From Candidatus Thorarchaeota archaeon (lineage in GTDB: Archaea > Asgardarchaeota > Thorarchaeia > Thorarchaeales > Thorarchaeaceae): a DNA stretch of 39,256 nucleotides. The position numbers were made by a program, and so were the translations under genes. The notes below the pieces were generated by a model, which was given only the letters and a program-made list of their open reading frames with translations, searched no databases and was not told the DNA's origin. The stretch is from assembly GCA_004524595.1 (NCBI GenBank), contig SDOA01000024.1, positions 1 through 39,256 of the forward strand. The letters run 5' to 3'. Position 1 is the first letter of the stretch. Each line of letters begins with the position of its first letter. Positions 1 to 8,217 of this stretch are shown in pieces.

Positions 1-1
1 A

Positions 2-121
2 AATTATGGCATGACTATAGAATGGCTCGTCCAACTTCAGTCATTCAGGGAATCATTAAACGAGATAACAGAGAGAGAACAACTAGCTATGAAGAGGATG
101 GATAAGCAATGTATTAATTGA
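2..121 (+). CDS. C-terminal end of an unidentified gene (partial)
   Basis: A reading frame enters from outside the window and stops with TGA at 119-121. Its 39 residues are helical and charged (for example SLNEITEREQLAMKRMD), which is more protein-like than the other open frame here, which stops at 105. It ends 54 bases before the Sec61-beta start, so the two may be co-transcribed. Too little is visible to identify the product. The choice of frame is an inference from composition only. Confidence 0.45.
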   Translation, partial: NYGMTIEWLVQLQSFRESLNEITEREQLAMKRMDKQCIN

Positions 122-175
122 ATCAATATGATTAAAAGGGAACAATATGTGATGTACCCTGTAAAGGTGAAAAAG

Positions 176-370
176 ATGCCTAAAAGTACTAAGAAGAGTC
201 GGAAGAAGAAAGGATCAGGACCCCTACCCAGTGGCGGGGCAGGGTTGATCAGATTCTTCGAAGACGAAACACCAGGCATCAAGATAGGTCCGACAACAGT
301 TGTGATACTAGCAAGTATTCTTGTTGTTTCCACCATTATTGCGCATGTACTCTACCTTGTAGGGAACTAA
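176..370 (+). CDS. secG: Preprotein translocase subunit Sec61-beta (SecG-type)
   Basis: Small tail-anchored subunit of the SecYE translocon in the cytoplasmic membrane. The 64-residue protein has a Lys/Arg-rich start, the family signature GSGPLPSGGAGLIRFFEDE at about 13-31, then TPGIKIGP and a single C-terminal membrane helix at about 40-60. Length and order match archaeal Sec61-beta. An upstream ATG at 128 would add 16 residues, but the ATG at 176 has AGGTGA at 165-170 with a 5-base spacer and restores the usual family start. A hairpin directly follows the stop, and the eL42 operon begins about 100 bases downstream with its own TATA box. Confidence 0.95.
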   Translation: MPKSTKKSRKKKGSGPLPSGGAGLIRFFEDETPGIKIGPTTVVILASILVVSTIIAHVLYLVGN

Positions 371-398
371 TCTGAACGATCTGAGTCGTTGATTCAGA
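371..398 (+). terminator. Hairpin directly after the Sec61-beta stop
   Basis: TCTGAACGA (371-379) can pair with TCGTT (386-390) and then TCAGA (394-398), with a small internal bulge. It begins immediately after the stop codon and lies before the next promoter, so it is a plausible 3' end signal. No strong T-run follows. Archaeal termination often needs only T-rich tracts, so this is tentative. Confidence 0.35.
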
Positions 399-412
399 TG
401 AACATGCCCCAA

Positions 413-423
413 GTATTATAAGA
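413..423 (+). promoter_or_regulatory. TATA box for the eL42-eS27-aIF2alpha-Nop10 operon
   Basis: GTATTATAAGA is a good archaeal TATA-box match about 50 bases upstream of the eL42 start. Transcription would start near 443-447, giving a leader of about 20-25 bases that contains the Shine-Dalgarno-like GGTGATGA just before ATG 468. Confidence 0.5.
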
Positions 424-467
424 GACTCTATGCCGAGTCGCACAATCCAAGGACTGGTGATGATTCA

Positions 468-749
468 ATGAAAGTAAAGGGTGAACTGAATAAATACTGC
501 CCTCGATGTCACAAACATACAGAACATGCTGTATCAATTGCAAAAGCTGGCAAGAGAAGGAGTATGGCTGAAGGCGAACGTCGAATGTCTCGCAAGACAA
601 AAGGATATGGTTCATTCCCAAAGCCAATTCAGAAGCGCTTTGCAAAGACTACAAAGAAGACTGTTTTAAAACTCAAATGTAAGGAGTGTAATCATGTCAT
701 CCAGTCCCAGAGCATGCGGTTGAAAAAAGTCGAGGTTGAACGAGTATAA
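468..749 (+). CDS. rpl44e: 50S ribosomal protein eL42 (L44e)
   Basis: Zinc-binding large-subunit protein that lies near the E site and is found in archaea and eukaryotes. The 93-residue length is typical. Two zinc-ligand pairs are visible, CPRC at 11-14 and CKEC at 71-74, with the conserved HTEHAVS and the basic GYGSFPKP segment between them. GGTGATGA a few bases upstream supports the start. First gene of a conserved archaeal operon; the next gene, eS27, starts 10 bases after the stop. Confidence 0.97.
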   Translation: MKVKGELNKYCPRCHKHTEHAVSIAKAGKRRSMAEGERRMSRKTKGYGSFPKPIQKRFAKTTKKTVLKLKCKECNHVIQSQSMRLKKVEVERV

Positions 750-759
750 GGTGGTTATC

Positions 760-960
760 ATGACAAAGGACGAGATTGTTCAACAGCCAAACTCACGGTT
801 TCTCAAGGTAAAATGTCTTGACTGTGAGAATGAACAGATTATTTTTGGAAATGCTACGACACAGGTCAAATGTCTTAAGTGCGAAAAGATACTTGCTAAA
901 CCTAGCGGAGGGAAGGCTAAACTAGAGCCTATTGCCAGAGAAATAGAAGTCCTTCCGTGA
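760..960 (+). CDS. rps27e: 30S ribosomal protein eS27
   Basis: Small zinc-ribbon protein of the small ribosomal subunit. The 66 residues contain [17 protein letters not shown] followed by VKCLKCEK, so four cysteines in two CxxC knuckles, as expected. The frame is open back to an ATG at 736 inside eL42, but the ATG at 760 has GGTGG at 750-754 with a 5-base spacer and gives the normal family length. It sits between eL42 and aIF2-alpha in the usual archaeal order. Confidence 0.96.
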   Translation: MTKDEIVQQPNSRFLKVKCLDCENEQIIFGNATTQVKCLKCEKILAKPSGGKAKLEPIAREIEVLP

Positions 961-972
961 GGCGAATAAGAC

Positions 973-1767
973 ATGGTCCTGAAACGTGCTAATTGGCCAA
1001 CTCCTGATGATTATGCAATTGCTGTGGCAACCAAAGTCACTACATATGGTGCTTATGTCACATTGCCAGAATATAGTGACAAGGAGGGGTTCATCCATAT
1101 ATCGGAGGTTAGTAGTACATGGGTCAGGAATATCCGGAATCATATCCACGAGAACCAACGTGTAGTAGTAAAGATACTCAAAGTAGACGAAGAGAAGATG
1201 CATATTGACTGTTCTCTCCGCCGGGTCTCTAATGAGTCAAAGAGAGCAAAGAACAACGAATGGAAACGTGCCCAGAAAGCACAGAAACTCCTTGAGTTGG
1301 TGGCAAAAGAGAACGGGATGACCATTGAAGAGATCTATGAGAAGATTGGCTGGCCAATAGAAGACTTATTCGGTGAAATCTATGCAGGACTAGAAAGAGC
1401 TGCTGATGGTGATGTCGATGTCTTTGAAGAAGTCCAAGCAACCAAGAAACTCAAAAAACAGGTTGCAGACTTGGCTAAGCTACGAATAGAGATACCCTCT
1501 GTTGAGATTGATGGAGAGATGACAATTGCAGTTCCAGGACCAAATGGTGTTGAGGTTATTAAAGAGGCACTATCAGAAGGTCTTGTAAAAGGAAAAACCC
1601 ATGACAAGTCAACAACGGAGATCTACACTCTGGGATCGCCAAGATATAAGCTAAGAATTGTGAGCCCCGACTATAAAGAGGCTGAAGAGATACTCTCGGA
1701 TGTATATGGTCACATTGCCAAACAAATAGAGAGCAACTCTGGTACTATTACTTTTGTGAGAAAGTAG
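973..1767 (+). CDS. eif2a: Translation initiation factor aIF2 alpha subunit
   Basis: Alpha subunit of the heterotrimeric factor that brings Met-tRNAi to the small ribosomal subunit. The 264 residues show an N-terminal S1-type OB domain at about 10-85 (GAYVTLPEY, GFIHISEVSS), a helical middle domain and a C-terminal alpha/beta domain ending in GHIAKQIESNSG. The loop holding the regulated serine of eukaryotic eIF2-alpha corresponds to S47-S48 here, without the eukaryotic RRRIRS context; whether it is phosphorylated cannot be judged. It starts 12 bases after eS27 and is followed 13 bases later by Nop10. Confidence 0.96.
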   Translation: MVLKRANWPTPDDYAIAVATKVTTYGAYVTLPEYSDKEGFIHISEVSSTWVRNIRNHIHENQRVVVKILKVDEEKMHIDCSLRRVSNESKRAKNNEWKRAQKAQKLLELVAKENGMTIEEIYEKIGWPIEDLFGEIYAGLERAADGDVDVFEEVQATKKLKKQVADLAKLRIEIPSVEIDGEMTIAVPGPNGVEVIKEALSEGLVKGKTHDKSTTEIYTLGSPRYKLRIVSPDYKEAEEILSDVYGHIAKQIESNSGTITFVRK

Positions 1768-1780
1768 GAGATGTTGCGTG

Positions 1781-1957
1781 ATGGCGCATCTCTACAAATG
1801 TCTGAAATGCGATGAATACACACTTTGTGAGAAATACTGTCCAAAATGTGGTGGTCCTGTAATAGATCCCAAACCTCCCAAATACAGCCCACAGGATAAA
1901 TATGGTGAGTATCGAAGGAAAGCAAAACGTATAACTCAACGAAAGAACACAAATTAG
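1781..1957 (+). CDS. nop10: H/ACA ribonucleoprotein protein Nop10
   Basis: Core protein of H/ACA RNPs, which binds Cbf5 in RNA-guided pseudouridylation of rRNA. The 58-residue frame reads MAHLYKCLKCDEYTL, then CPKCGG, then PVIDPKPPKYSPQDKYGEYR. This is the archaeal Nop10 pattern of an N-terminal zinc ribbon (four cysteines) and the conserved PPKYSPxDKYxxYR linker. AGGAG at 1766-1770, overlapping the end of aIF2-alpha, serves as ribosome binding site. Last gene of the operon; a strong inverted repeat lies 20 bases downstream. Confidence 0.95.
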   Translation: MAHLYKCLKCDEYTLCEKYCPKCGGPVIDPKPPKYSPQDKYGEYRRKAKRITQRKNTN

Positions 1958-1977
1958 TTATTAAAAAGAGGAAACAA

Positions 1978-2003
1978 GGCAACTGATTCTAAGACCAGTT
2001 GCC
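1978..2003. terminator. Bidirectional hairpin between Nop10 and AglB
   Basis: GGCAACTG (1978-1985) and CAGTTGCC (1996-2003) form a perfect 8-bp stem with a 10-base loop. It lies exactly between the convergent stops of nop10 (1957) and aglB (2016). Read from the aglB side it is followed by a T-rich tract, including five Ts at about 1963-1968, so it could terminate the aglB transcript and perhaps nop10 too. Confidence 0.5.
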
Positions 2004-2015
2004 ATGATATTGTCA

Positions 2016-4742
2016 CTAGTACAGTTGGATTGGTACCCAGAACGTAGTCCAATCGCTATCAAAGGTTGGTTCGCCTGTGATAATGTTATTCCACCAGAGG
2101 AATTTCAATTGATAGTTCATTCCTTGACGCATTATCACATCTTGAGAGTCAGTAGATTTCAGAGGAATGAGAAACTCTATCACTCTATCTCCAGTTGCAA
2201 ACTCAGCCGAATTTGTACCTGTTGAATCCTCACCCCAAGTGCCGTCAAAGCGAATGTGACCATCATAGTTTTGACCATTGTAGTTCACTATTCGTATATC
2301 TGACTTAAGAGGTTGATTTAGAGGGGCAAATTGTATTCCAAACGCATCTTCGCCTATGGTATAGTTGTCCATTCGTATCCCATAGTACATATGGGTTGAA
2401 TTCGACTGAGCGTAAACACGAGCAGTATAACCTCCACCGAATGCAATATTGTAGTTCCTCAGTGAGAGTTCATTGCTTGTCAATGATCCATCAATGAGAC
2501 CGTCGAGGTTTCCAGACTTCAAAGACGGATACCAAGCAGCATTTGTTCGATTCAGATATTGATGGTACATGGTGTAGTCAATTTCATAGATCTTAACAGT
2601 GCCATATGATGAACTGATGAAAGGCGTCTTGAAGGCACCTCGGAGATTCACAGGCATATGCGATACCCAGGCTTCGTCACTCCAGAAGAAATTATCAATT
2701 TGCTTCCGTATGTTGGAAAGTCCAAGTGTGTCTGCTTCATCTTGATTTCTGGGTTCGCCATATGACAAGAGCTTGTAGAGTGTTGAACTATAAAACGGTT
2801 CAAGTGTTTGATCGTTGACTCCCAAGTATGTAGCATCATCAATAAGAGACGTACCAAATCTGTCTTCAGCAATACGTACCATCCAAGGCCATTTGCCATC
2901 ATCTCCACCAAACCCTGAGTATCTATGGCCCCAGTAGACGAGGACATGAGTTGCGTCCCAAAGTTTGAATGTTTTCAATGACTCAGTAAGATTTAGTGCC
3001 ATTAATGCATAACCCATGAGCGCTATCTGTGTACTGTTAAACGTTGCATTATCGACAATAGTATTAGCGTCAGATGCGCTGTTTATCCAATATCCATAGT
3101 CCCACCAACTAGCTATTATAGAATCAGGAGGTAAGACATTTCGGATATATGTCATTGCAACTTGCCAATCTGTTGCTTGGCTTGTAGATGATAACGGAGA
3201 GTTTGCAAATTCAGAATTACCCACTTGCACTGATACATATTGTACTCCAAGAATAATGTTGACTGATAGCAATAAGCCTACAAATGCAAAAGCGGTAAGT
3301 GAATGTTCAGAGGTCAATGATGAACTCATCCTGAACCGCCGACGCTCAAAGACAGAACGTTGTGTGACGACTTTTGCATATGGCTCAAGGATATTGTAAG
3401 TGGCTACAGCTGCAAGAATTGCAACTCCTGGTGCAAGTATCAATGATATGCGGATCATACTTCCTGCAAAGTAGACAGATGTTAGACCATAGAGAAATAT
3501 CAACCAGTCTTCATCCCGACCTCTCTTGAATAAGAAATACATTCCAAGTGGAAAGAAGAATATCAGTACTAGAAGCGTATTGTAGAAACTACCCCAAGGT
3601 GTTGGAAGATGCTCTGCAACAGATGCTAGAATTCTTTGATCCAATCTTACAAAGGGGTTAATTACTGTAAGAAATTTTGCCCCAATCTTTAGAATTGGGT
3701 TAGAACTGTATGGAGAGATTGTAAGAGATGTGGTACCTGCGTATATGAGATAGGAAACTACTCCAACAACGGGAGTGATCAACCCGAAAAGAATTGGTTT
3801 CATATGAGGTGCTAAAACAGAAGCAGTAGCTTCACGATAACCACCGATACGAAGCCAAATCTCATATAGGACAAGTAAGCCAGCAACTCCAATTGGCGCA
3901 AGAATAGCAAATTGAGTGAGATTTCCAAATCCATTTCGAGGGACAAGATCTCCAATGAATATACCTAAAGAAATCGTGATTAAGTAAGTGGAGAGTAACC
4001 GTCGACTATAACGACCCATCGCAAGCATGAGGAAACCGTAGAGTGCCAATAAACCAAGCATAAATTCAGCAGCACCCCAAGATATTAAGAGATATCCCAA
4101 GGAAAGACCAGATCCAACAGAGGATACAAGAGAGCTACGTTTGAGACCCCTCATGAATAGGAATGTAGTAAGAACAATGGCAAATACGCCAATACACTCG
4201 TTGTCATAGAATCCTCCAACAGTTCTCTGGAGGAATGCTGGGATAAATGCTGTAAATACTCCAGTGAAGAGGCCAACAGTATTGTTGTAGAGCTCTTTTC
4301 CAAGGAAGAAGGCGACAATTGCAGTGAGAGCACCCATGAAGGCTGGGAGGGCTAATGATACAGCAGTAACACTTACCTTGATACCAAAACCATTCAAGAG
4401 GAAATAGAAGAATGCGCTTGTGAATGGAACTCCGACATAGGTGGTGCGTGCCATATCACGACCAAAAGGGACCCATGTTGAGTCATCGTACCAAGTAAAG
4501 AACGCAGAAAATCCATTCTCTGCGATATAATCGGTTACTTTTAGCTGAAACCAAGGGTCAAAAGCACGTACGATAGGTTGAGCGTCGAATAGTGGCGCCA
4601 AACGCAGCAACAGAGCAGTTGTGAATATGATCAACAGTGCTAATACAAGCATCACTGAGCCGCGCGAAATCTTTGATTTTGGTCTATGGAATACCTGTCT
4701 TAGGAATCTTCCGCTGGACCGTTTGAATTTACCAAATGACAT
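2016..4742 (-). CDS. aglB: Oligosaccharyltransferase catalytic subunit AglB/STT3
   Basis: Membrane enzyme that transfers a lipid-linked oligosaccharide to Asn in N-x-S/T sequons on the outer face of the membrane. The 908 residues have a short basic N-terminus, about a dozen hydrophobic helices up to about residue 500, then a soluble C-terminal domain. The hallmark WWDYG is at 546-550 (SWWDYGYWINS). The first external loop holds FDPWFQ, the acidic metal-binding motif of this family. It converges on nop10, and a TATA-like ATAAAATC lies about 40 bases upstream of the start. An OSTC-like candidate partner subunit is encoded at 8208-8630. Confidence 0.96.
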   Translation of the reverse strand: MSFGKFKRSSGRFLRQVFHRPKSKISRGSVMLVLALLIIFTTALLLRLAPLFDAQPIVRAFDPWFQLKVTDYIAENGFSAFFTWYDDSTWVPFGRDMARTTYVGVPFTSAFFYFLLNGFGIKVSVTAVSLALPAFMGALTAIVAFFLGKELYNNTVGLFTGVFTAFIPAFLQRTVGGFYDNECIGVFAIVLTTFLFMRGLKRSSLVSSVGSGLSLGYLLISWGAAEFMLGLLALYGFLMLAMGRYSRRLLSTYLITISLGIFIGDLVPRNGFGNLTQFAILAPIGVAGLLVLYEIWLRIGGYREATASVLAPHMKPILFGLITPVVGVVSYLIYAGTTSLTISPYSSNPILKIGAKFLTVINPFVRLDQRILASVAEHLPTPWGSFYNTLLVLIFFFPLGMYFLFKRGRDEDWLIFLYGLTSVYFAGSMIRISLILAPGVAILAAVATYNILEPYAKVVTQRSVFERRRFRMSSSLTSEHSLTAFAFVGLLLSVNIILGVQYVSVQVGNSEFANSPLSSTSQATDWQVAMTYIRNVLPPDSIIASWWDYGYWINSASDANTIVDNATFNSTQIALMGYALMALNLTESLKTFKLWDATHVLVYWGHRYSGFGGDDGKWPWMVRIAEDRFGTSLIDDATYLGVNDQTLEPFYSSTLYKLLSYGEPRNQDEADTLGLSNIRKQIDNFFWSDEAWVSHMPVNLRGAFKTPFISSSYGTVKIYEIDYTMYHQYLNRTNAAWYPSLKSGNLDGLIDGSLTSNELSLRNYNIAFGGGYTARVYAQSNSTHMYYGIRMDNYTIGEDAFGIQFAPLNQPLKSDIRIVNYNGQNYDGHIRFDGTWGEDSTGTNSAEFATGDRVIEFLIPLKSTDSQDVIMRQGMNYQLKFLWWNNIITGEPTFDSDWTTFWVPIQLY

Positions 4743-4782
4743 GTGGAGTGCTCTCTCCGTGTTCTCTCGAACTTGCAGCAGC

Positions 4783-4790
4783 GATTTTAT
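4783..4790 (-). promoter_or_regulatory. TATA-like element upstream of aglB
   Basis: On the minus strand ATAAAATC lies about 40-48 bases upstream of the aglB ATG, which would give a leader of roughly 20 bases. The 172-base gap between aglB and gcvH holds this element and the gcvH-side hairpin; nothing else was recognised. Confidence 0.35.
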
Positions 4791-4869
4791 GATGTGCTAA
4801 AAAGGTTGCTGTTAATAATAAAGTCGTCCTAATGAGAAATCGTAAAATTCGTTGTGAAATAAAATTAGT

Positions 4870-4896
4870 ATGGTGGGATTCTATCACGCCCACCAT
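4870..4896 (-). terminator. Hairpin after gcvH
   Basis: ATGGTGGG and CCCACCAT form a perfect 8-bp stem with an 11-base loop, starting 18 bases past the gcvH stop. On the minus strand a T-rich stretch (TACTAATTTTATTTC) follows, so this is a plausible terminator of the gcvT-gcvH transcript. Confidence 0.45.
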
Positions 4897-4914
4897 GTTT
4901 TGGATAATAGTATA

Positions 4915-5310
4915 TTATTGCGATTCAATAAAGGATTTGTAGGCTGCCGCGTCCATCAATACAGCAAGATCTTTATCAAGATTTGATGGTCGGACCTTAA
5001 ACATCCACCCTTTGCCATAACAGTCTTCGTTGACAATCTCTGGTGCATCTTCTAGTTCTGTATTTACTTCAACAATCTCACCGGTAATAGGAGAGAAGAT
5101 ATCAGAAGATGCTTTCATGGACTCGACAAGCCCACACTCATCGCCGGCTTTGAGAACTGTGCCAGCTTCAGAGATTTCAACGAAAGTAATCTCATGTAGG
5201 GAATTCTGAGCATAATCAGTTATTCCAATTACTGCCAAATCTCCTTCGATTCTGACATATTCATGTTCAGAGCTATAATATAATCCATCTTTGACTTCGG
5301 TGCCACCCAT
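4915..5310 (-). CDS. gcvH: Glycine cleavage system H protein (lipoyl carrier)
   Basis: Lipoylated carrier that shuttles the aminomethyl group from the P to the T protein in glycine cleavage. The 131 residues match the family: KDGLYYSSEHEYVRIEG, then GITDYAQ, then the lipoylation site VESMKASSD with K66 as acceptor, then GEIVEVN and the C-terminal GWMFKV. The ATG at 5310 has GGTGG about 6 bases upstream. It lies 54 bases downstream of gcvT on the same strand. The P protein (gcvPA/PB) and L protein are not in this window. Confidence 0.96.
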   Translation of the reverse strand: MGGTEVKDGLYYSSEHEYVRIEGDLAVIGITDYAQNSLHEITFVEISEAGTVLKAGDECGLVESMKASSDIFSPITGEIVEVNTELEDAPEIVNEDCYGKGWMFKVRPSNLDKDLAVLMDAAAYKSFIESQ

Positions 5311-5364
5311 TGTAGTCCACCAACACTTTCAGGTTGCAGTACTCGGTTTAAATGAGTTTGGATG

Positions 5365-6510
5365 TTACACAGAACGTGTTCCACCATACTTCTCAGGATC
5401 ATAGAAAGGCCATTCAGCAACCTGAGCCTTTCTATAACGACCTTTTATGTCGATTTCAATGATGTCATCTACACTAACTGTATCAGGGGGAACATAACCC
5501 AGACCAATCCCTTTTCCTAAGATGGGAGATATGCCTCCACTTGTGGTTTTCCCTATGACTCGACTATCAAGTAAAATTGGGTACTCTTCTCTAGGAATCC
5601 CTCTATCAATCATAATATAACCAATTCGTATCTTCTTGACACCTTCCTCTTTATGACGTTTAACAACTTCATACCCGATATAGATCGGATCAACTTTAAA
5701 TTTCACAGCATAGGGTATTTTTGCTTCAATAGGAGAAGTATTTTCATCAAGTTCATGACCATATAGAACAAAACCCGCTTCTAGACGGGTAGAATCTCTG
5801 GCGCCTAGACCACATGGTTTGATTCCAAACTCTGCACCATCCTTGAGCAGCTTCTCCCAAAATCCTATTGCCCTCTTCTTTCCTTCATCAGTAAAAGGAC
5901 AGTTCAAAACAAGGATTTCAGCACCCTCTTCCCCGGTATAACCAGTTCTACACAAGTAGCAATCGTATCCAGCAATGTCAAGGCGGTTACATGTAAATCG
6001 ACCAAATTCATTCATATCTCTTCCAGACATATTTTCTAAAAGCTTGAGTGCTTTTGGCCCTTGTACTGCAATCATTGCAATTTCCTTAGAATTATCGACA
6101 ACTTGAGCATCGAAACGTTTCGATTGCTCTTTGAGGTGTTTGTATATTTTCGGACCGTTCGCAGCATTTGTAACCCAGATGAATTCATCCTCTTCAATTC
6201 GATAGAGCATCAAATCATCATGGATTCCGCCCCTCTCGTTCAGACAAGTGGTATAATGTCCGCCACTGACAGAGAGCTTGCTGACATTGTTTGTTGTGAC
6301 CGTCTGGAGAAAGTCGATGGCCTGTGGACCATTGACAAAGAAGCGGAACATGTTTGAAGTATCAAATATTCCTACTGCTTCTCTCACAACCATATGTTCT
6401 TCTCGTATGTCTGAGAATCTAACTGGCATTTCCCAGCCTACAAAATCAACTAGGTCGCCATGTTCTTTATGCCAATCATAGAGCTGAGTTCTTTCAAGCT
6501 TGTCATTCAT
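5365..6510 (-). CDS. gcvT: Aminomethyltransferase, glycine cleavage T protein
   Basis: Transfers the methylene group from H-protein-bound aminomethyl-lipoate to a tetrahydropterin, releasing ammonia. The 381-residue protein has the usual T-fold signatures: VGWEMPVRFSDIREEH near the start, NERGGIHDDLMLYR with the conserved acidic residue, RTGYTGEEGAE, and GLGARDSTRLEAGF. The usual SHM triplet is SNM here (FDTSNMFRF). GGTGA 8 bases before ATG 6510 supports the start. It is divergent from a dihydropteroate synthase gene across 85 bases, which fits a one-carbon/pterin neighbourhood. Whether the acceptor is tetrahydrofolate or tetrahydromethanopterin cannot be read from the sequence. Confidence 0.94.
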   Translation of the reverse strand: MNDKLERTQLYDWHKEHGDLVDFVGWEMPVRFSDIREEHMVVREAVGIFDTSNMFRFFVNGPQAIDFLQTVTTNNVSKLSVSGGHYTTCLNERGGIHDDLMLYRIEEDEFIWVTNAANGPKIYKHLKEQSKRFDAQVVDNSKEIAMIAVQGPKALKLLENMSGRDMNEFGRFTCNRLDIAGYDCYLCRTGYTGEEGAEILVLNCPFTDEGKKRAIGFWEKLLKDGAEFGIKPCGLGARDSTRLEAGFVLYGHELDENTSPIEAKIPYAVKFKVDPIYIGYEVVKRHKEEGVKKIRIGYIMIDRGIPREEYPILLDSRVIGKTTSGGISPILGKGIGLGYVPPDTVSVDDIIEIDIKGRYRKAQVAEWPFYDPEKYGGTRSV

Positions 6511-6595
6511 TCAGAATCACCATCTTGACTTGGTTGAAGTCTAAATCGGCTACATTTTATGTTCTTCTATCTAGTCTACATTTGGAGATAATTAA

Positions 6596-7465
6596 ATGAG
6601 AAGTCACCATGTTGATATAGCCGGTCTGCGGATTGGAGAAGGATACCCGGTTAGAACAATGGGTGTGATAAATCTGTCATCAGAATCATTCTACAAAGGT
6701 TCTGTAGCAATAGAAAAAAATGACCTTCAACAATCTGTTGATAAAATGGAGTCCGATGGTGCAGATATTATCGATATCGGGGGAGCATCTACTGCGCCAA
6801 AGAACGTGTATAATACCCCAGATATTTCAGAGGACAAAGAGATACAACGTGTAAATACAGCCTTGAAGATTATCACAGACAGGTCAAATATTCCCATTTC
6901 AATTGATACTGTTTCATCGCGTGTAGCTGCAGTAGCATTAGATCTCGGAGCAAATATCATCAATGACACATCCGGTTTGAAAGCGGATGCGAATATGGCA
7001 AAACTCGCTTCATCTAGAGAGAGCCCGATAGTCCTAATGGCTAATTGCTTGACACCTTGTCAGAGCTTACGGACAACCTTAGAATCACTGAGTGTGAGTC
7101 TTACCTTAGCAAGAAAATATGGTATAAACAATGAAAGAATTATTGTAGATCCTGGAATTGGGTTTGGTAAACCTCCTGAAATTGATTGTATGATTCTAGG
7201 AGAACTTGACCATTTTCTGGAACTGAACCATCCAGTCTTGGTGGGCATTTCAAGAAAAGCTTTCATTGGCAGCATTTTGGAACAACCGGACCCATCAGAG
7301 AGACTGATTGGTTCTTTGGCAGCAACTTCTATTGCAGTATACCAAGGAGTAAGTGTCATTCGAACACATGATGTGAGAGAAACACGAATGGCAATCAAAA
7401 TTGGAGAATCCATTAGAGGGAAGAAGATAATATCCCAAGATAGGTATGTAAGTGATGAAGAATGA
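6596..7465 (+). CDS. folP: Dihydropteroate synthase family protein
   Basis: Predicted to couple the hydroxymethyl-dihydropterin diphosphate unit to an aryl amine in folate or methanopterin synthesis. The 289 residues carry the family blocks in order: GVINLSSESFYKG (about 23-35, archaeal version of NVTPDSF), GADIIDIGGAST, ISIDTVSS, GANIINDTSG, IIVDPGIGFGK, VGISRKAFIG and IRTHDVRETR. The core binding residues appear intact. ATG 6596 follows GGAGA with a 7-base spacer. The stop overlaps the next gene, mptE, by an ATGA, giving a two-gene pterin operon. In methanogens the aryl-coupling step uses a different enzyme, so the exact substrate here is inferred. Confidence 0.85.
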   Translation: MRSHHVDIAGLRIGEGYPVRTMGVINLSSESFYKGSVAIEKNDLQQSVDKMESDGADIIDIGGASTAPKNVYNTPDISEDKEIQRVNTALKIITDRSNIPISIDTVSSRVAAVALDLGANIINDTSGLKADANMAKLASSRESPIVLMANCLTPCQSLRTTLESLSVSLTLARKYGINNERIIVDPGIGFGKPPEIDCMILGELDHFLELNHPVLVGISRKAFIGSILEQPDPSERLIGSLAATSIAVYQGVSVIRTHDVRETRMAIKIGESIRGKKIISQDRYVSDEE

Positions 7466-8175
7466 ATTGGAAAGACTGGGAGCCAATCTACCTCACGATT
7501 GTTGATAGACTTCATTTGGATCCATATCAGGACCGAAAAGCGACAGAGTTACTTACTGAGATGTTAAGTCCTGTTGATCCCACACCTCTCATTGCTCAAT
7601 TATATGAGATGATTAATGACAAAACAATTGTTATTTGTGGTGCAGGACCTTCCCTTGAGAGACACATTCAGGAAATGATAGAGAGAAAGGAATGTCGAGA
7701 TGCCATATATGTAGCTGCTGATGGTGCAGTATCAGTATTGTTGGATAATAATTGCCAGTGTGGTATAATAGCAACTGATCTAGATGGTGATTTAGACCAT
7801 ATCAAAGAAGCGGCTGAGAGAGGAGCACAGCTAATAGTACATGGGCATGGAGATAATATCGAGAAAATTAGTGACATAGTACCAACCCTTGAACAAGTAT
7901 TAGGGAGTACTCAAGTTGAGCCTACTTACCGAACATTTCTCTGGGGAGGTTTCACTGATGGCGATAGAGCATGTCATATTGTATCCGACTATTCTCCAAA
8001 GCAGATGATACTTGCAGGTATGGATTTTGGTAGAATTGTAGGAAAGTGGTCTAAACCCAATCAAGATTCACATTTCCCAGCGACTGAAAGAAAGATGATC
8101 AAGTTAGGGATTGCTCAGGACCTCATATCTTCTCTCTTCAGACGTGTGAATATACCCTATGTCATTCTTGAATAA
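7462..8175 (+). CDS. mptE: 6-hydroxymethyl-7,8-dihydropterin pyrophosphokinase, archaeal type (MptE)
   Basis: Archaeal DUF115-family enzyme that makes the pterin diphosphate used by dihydropteroate synthase; unrelated to bacterial FolK. The 237 residues show VICGAGPSLERHI, AADGAVSVLL, ATDLDGDLDHI, VHGHGDN, WGGFTDGDRA and LAGMDFGRIVGKWSKP, the thiamin-pyrophosphokinase-like pattern of MptE. The start ATG overlaps the TGA of the upstream synthase gene, and the two products act in consecutive steps, which supports both calls. Confidence 0.9.
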   Translation: MNWKDWEPIYLTIVDRLHLDPYQDRKATELLTEMLSPVDPTPLIAQLYEMINDKTIVICGAGPSLERHIQEMIERKECRDAIYVAADGAVSVLLDNNCQCGIIATDLDGDLDHIKEAAERGAQLIVHGHGDNIEKISDIVPTLEQVLGSTQVEPTYRTFLWGGFTDGDRACHIVSDYSPKQMILAGMDFGRIVGKWSKPNQDSHFPATERKMIKLGIAQDLISSLFRRVNIPYVILE

Positions 8176-8198
8176 GATTCTACAAAGTTGAAGCAATT

Positions 8199-8217
8199 TG
8201 CAATCTTTTAGATTGCA
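8199..8217. terminator. Inverted repeat at the mptE / OSTC-like convergence
   Basis: TGCAATCT and AGATTGCA form a perfect 8-bp stem around a TTT loop. It includes the stop codon of the minus-strand gene (8208-8210) and lies 24 bases after the mptE stop. The position between convergent genes suggests a shared 3' end signal, but no long T-run follows in either direction. Confidence 0.35.

Noticed and set aside
2004..2225. Plus-strand frame of 73 codons opposite the end of aglB
   Set aside because: Shadow of the aglB coding sequence, which is well supported on the minus strand.
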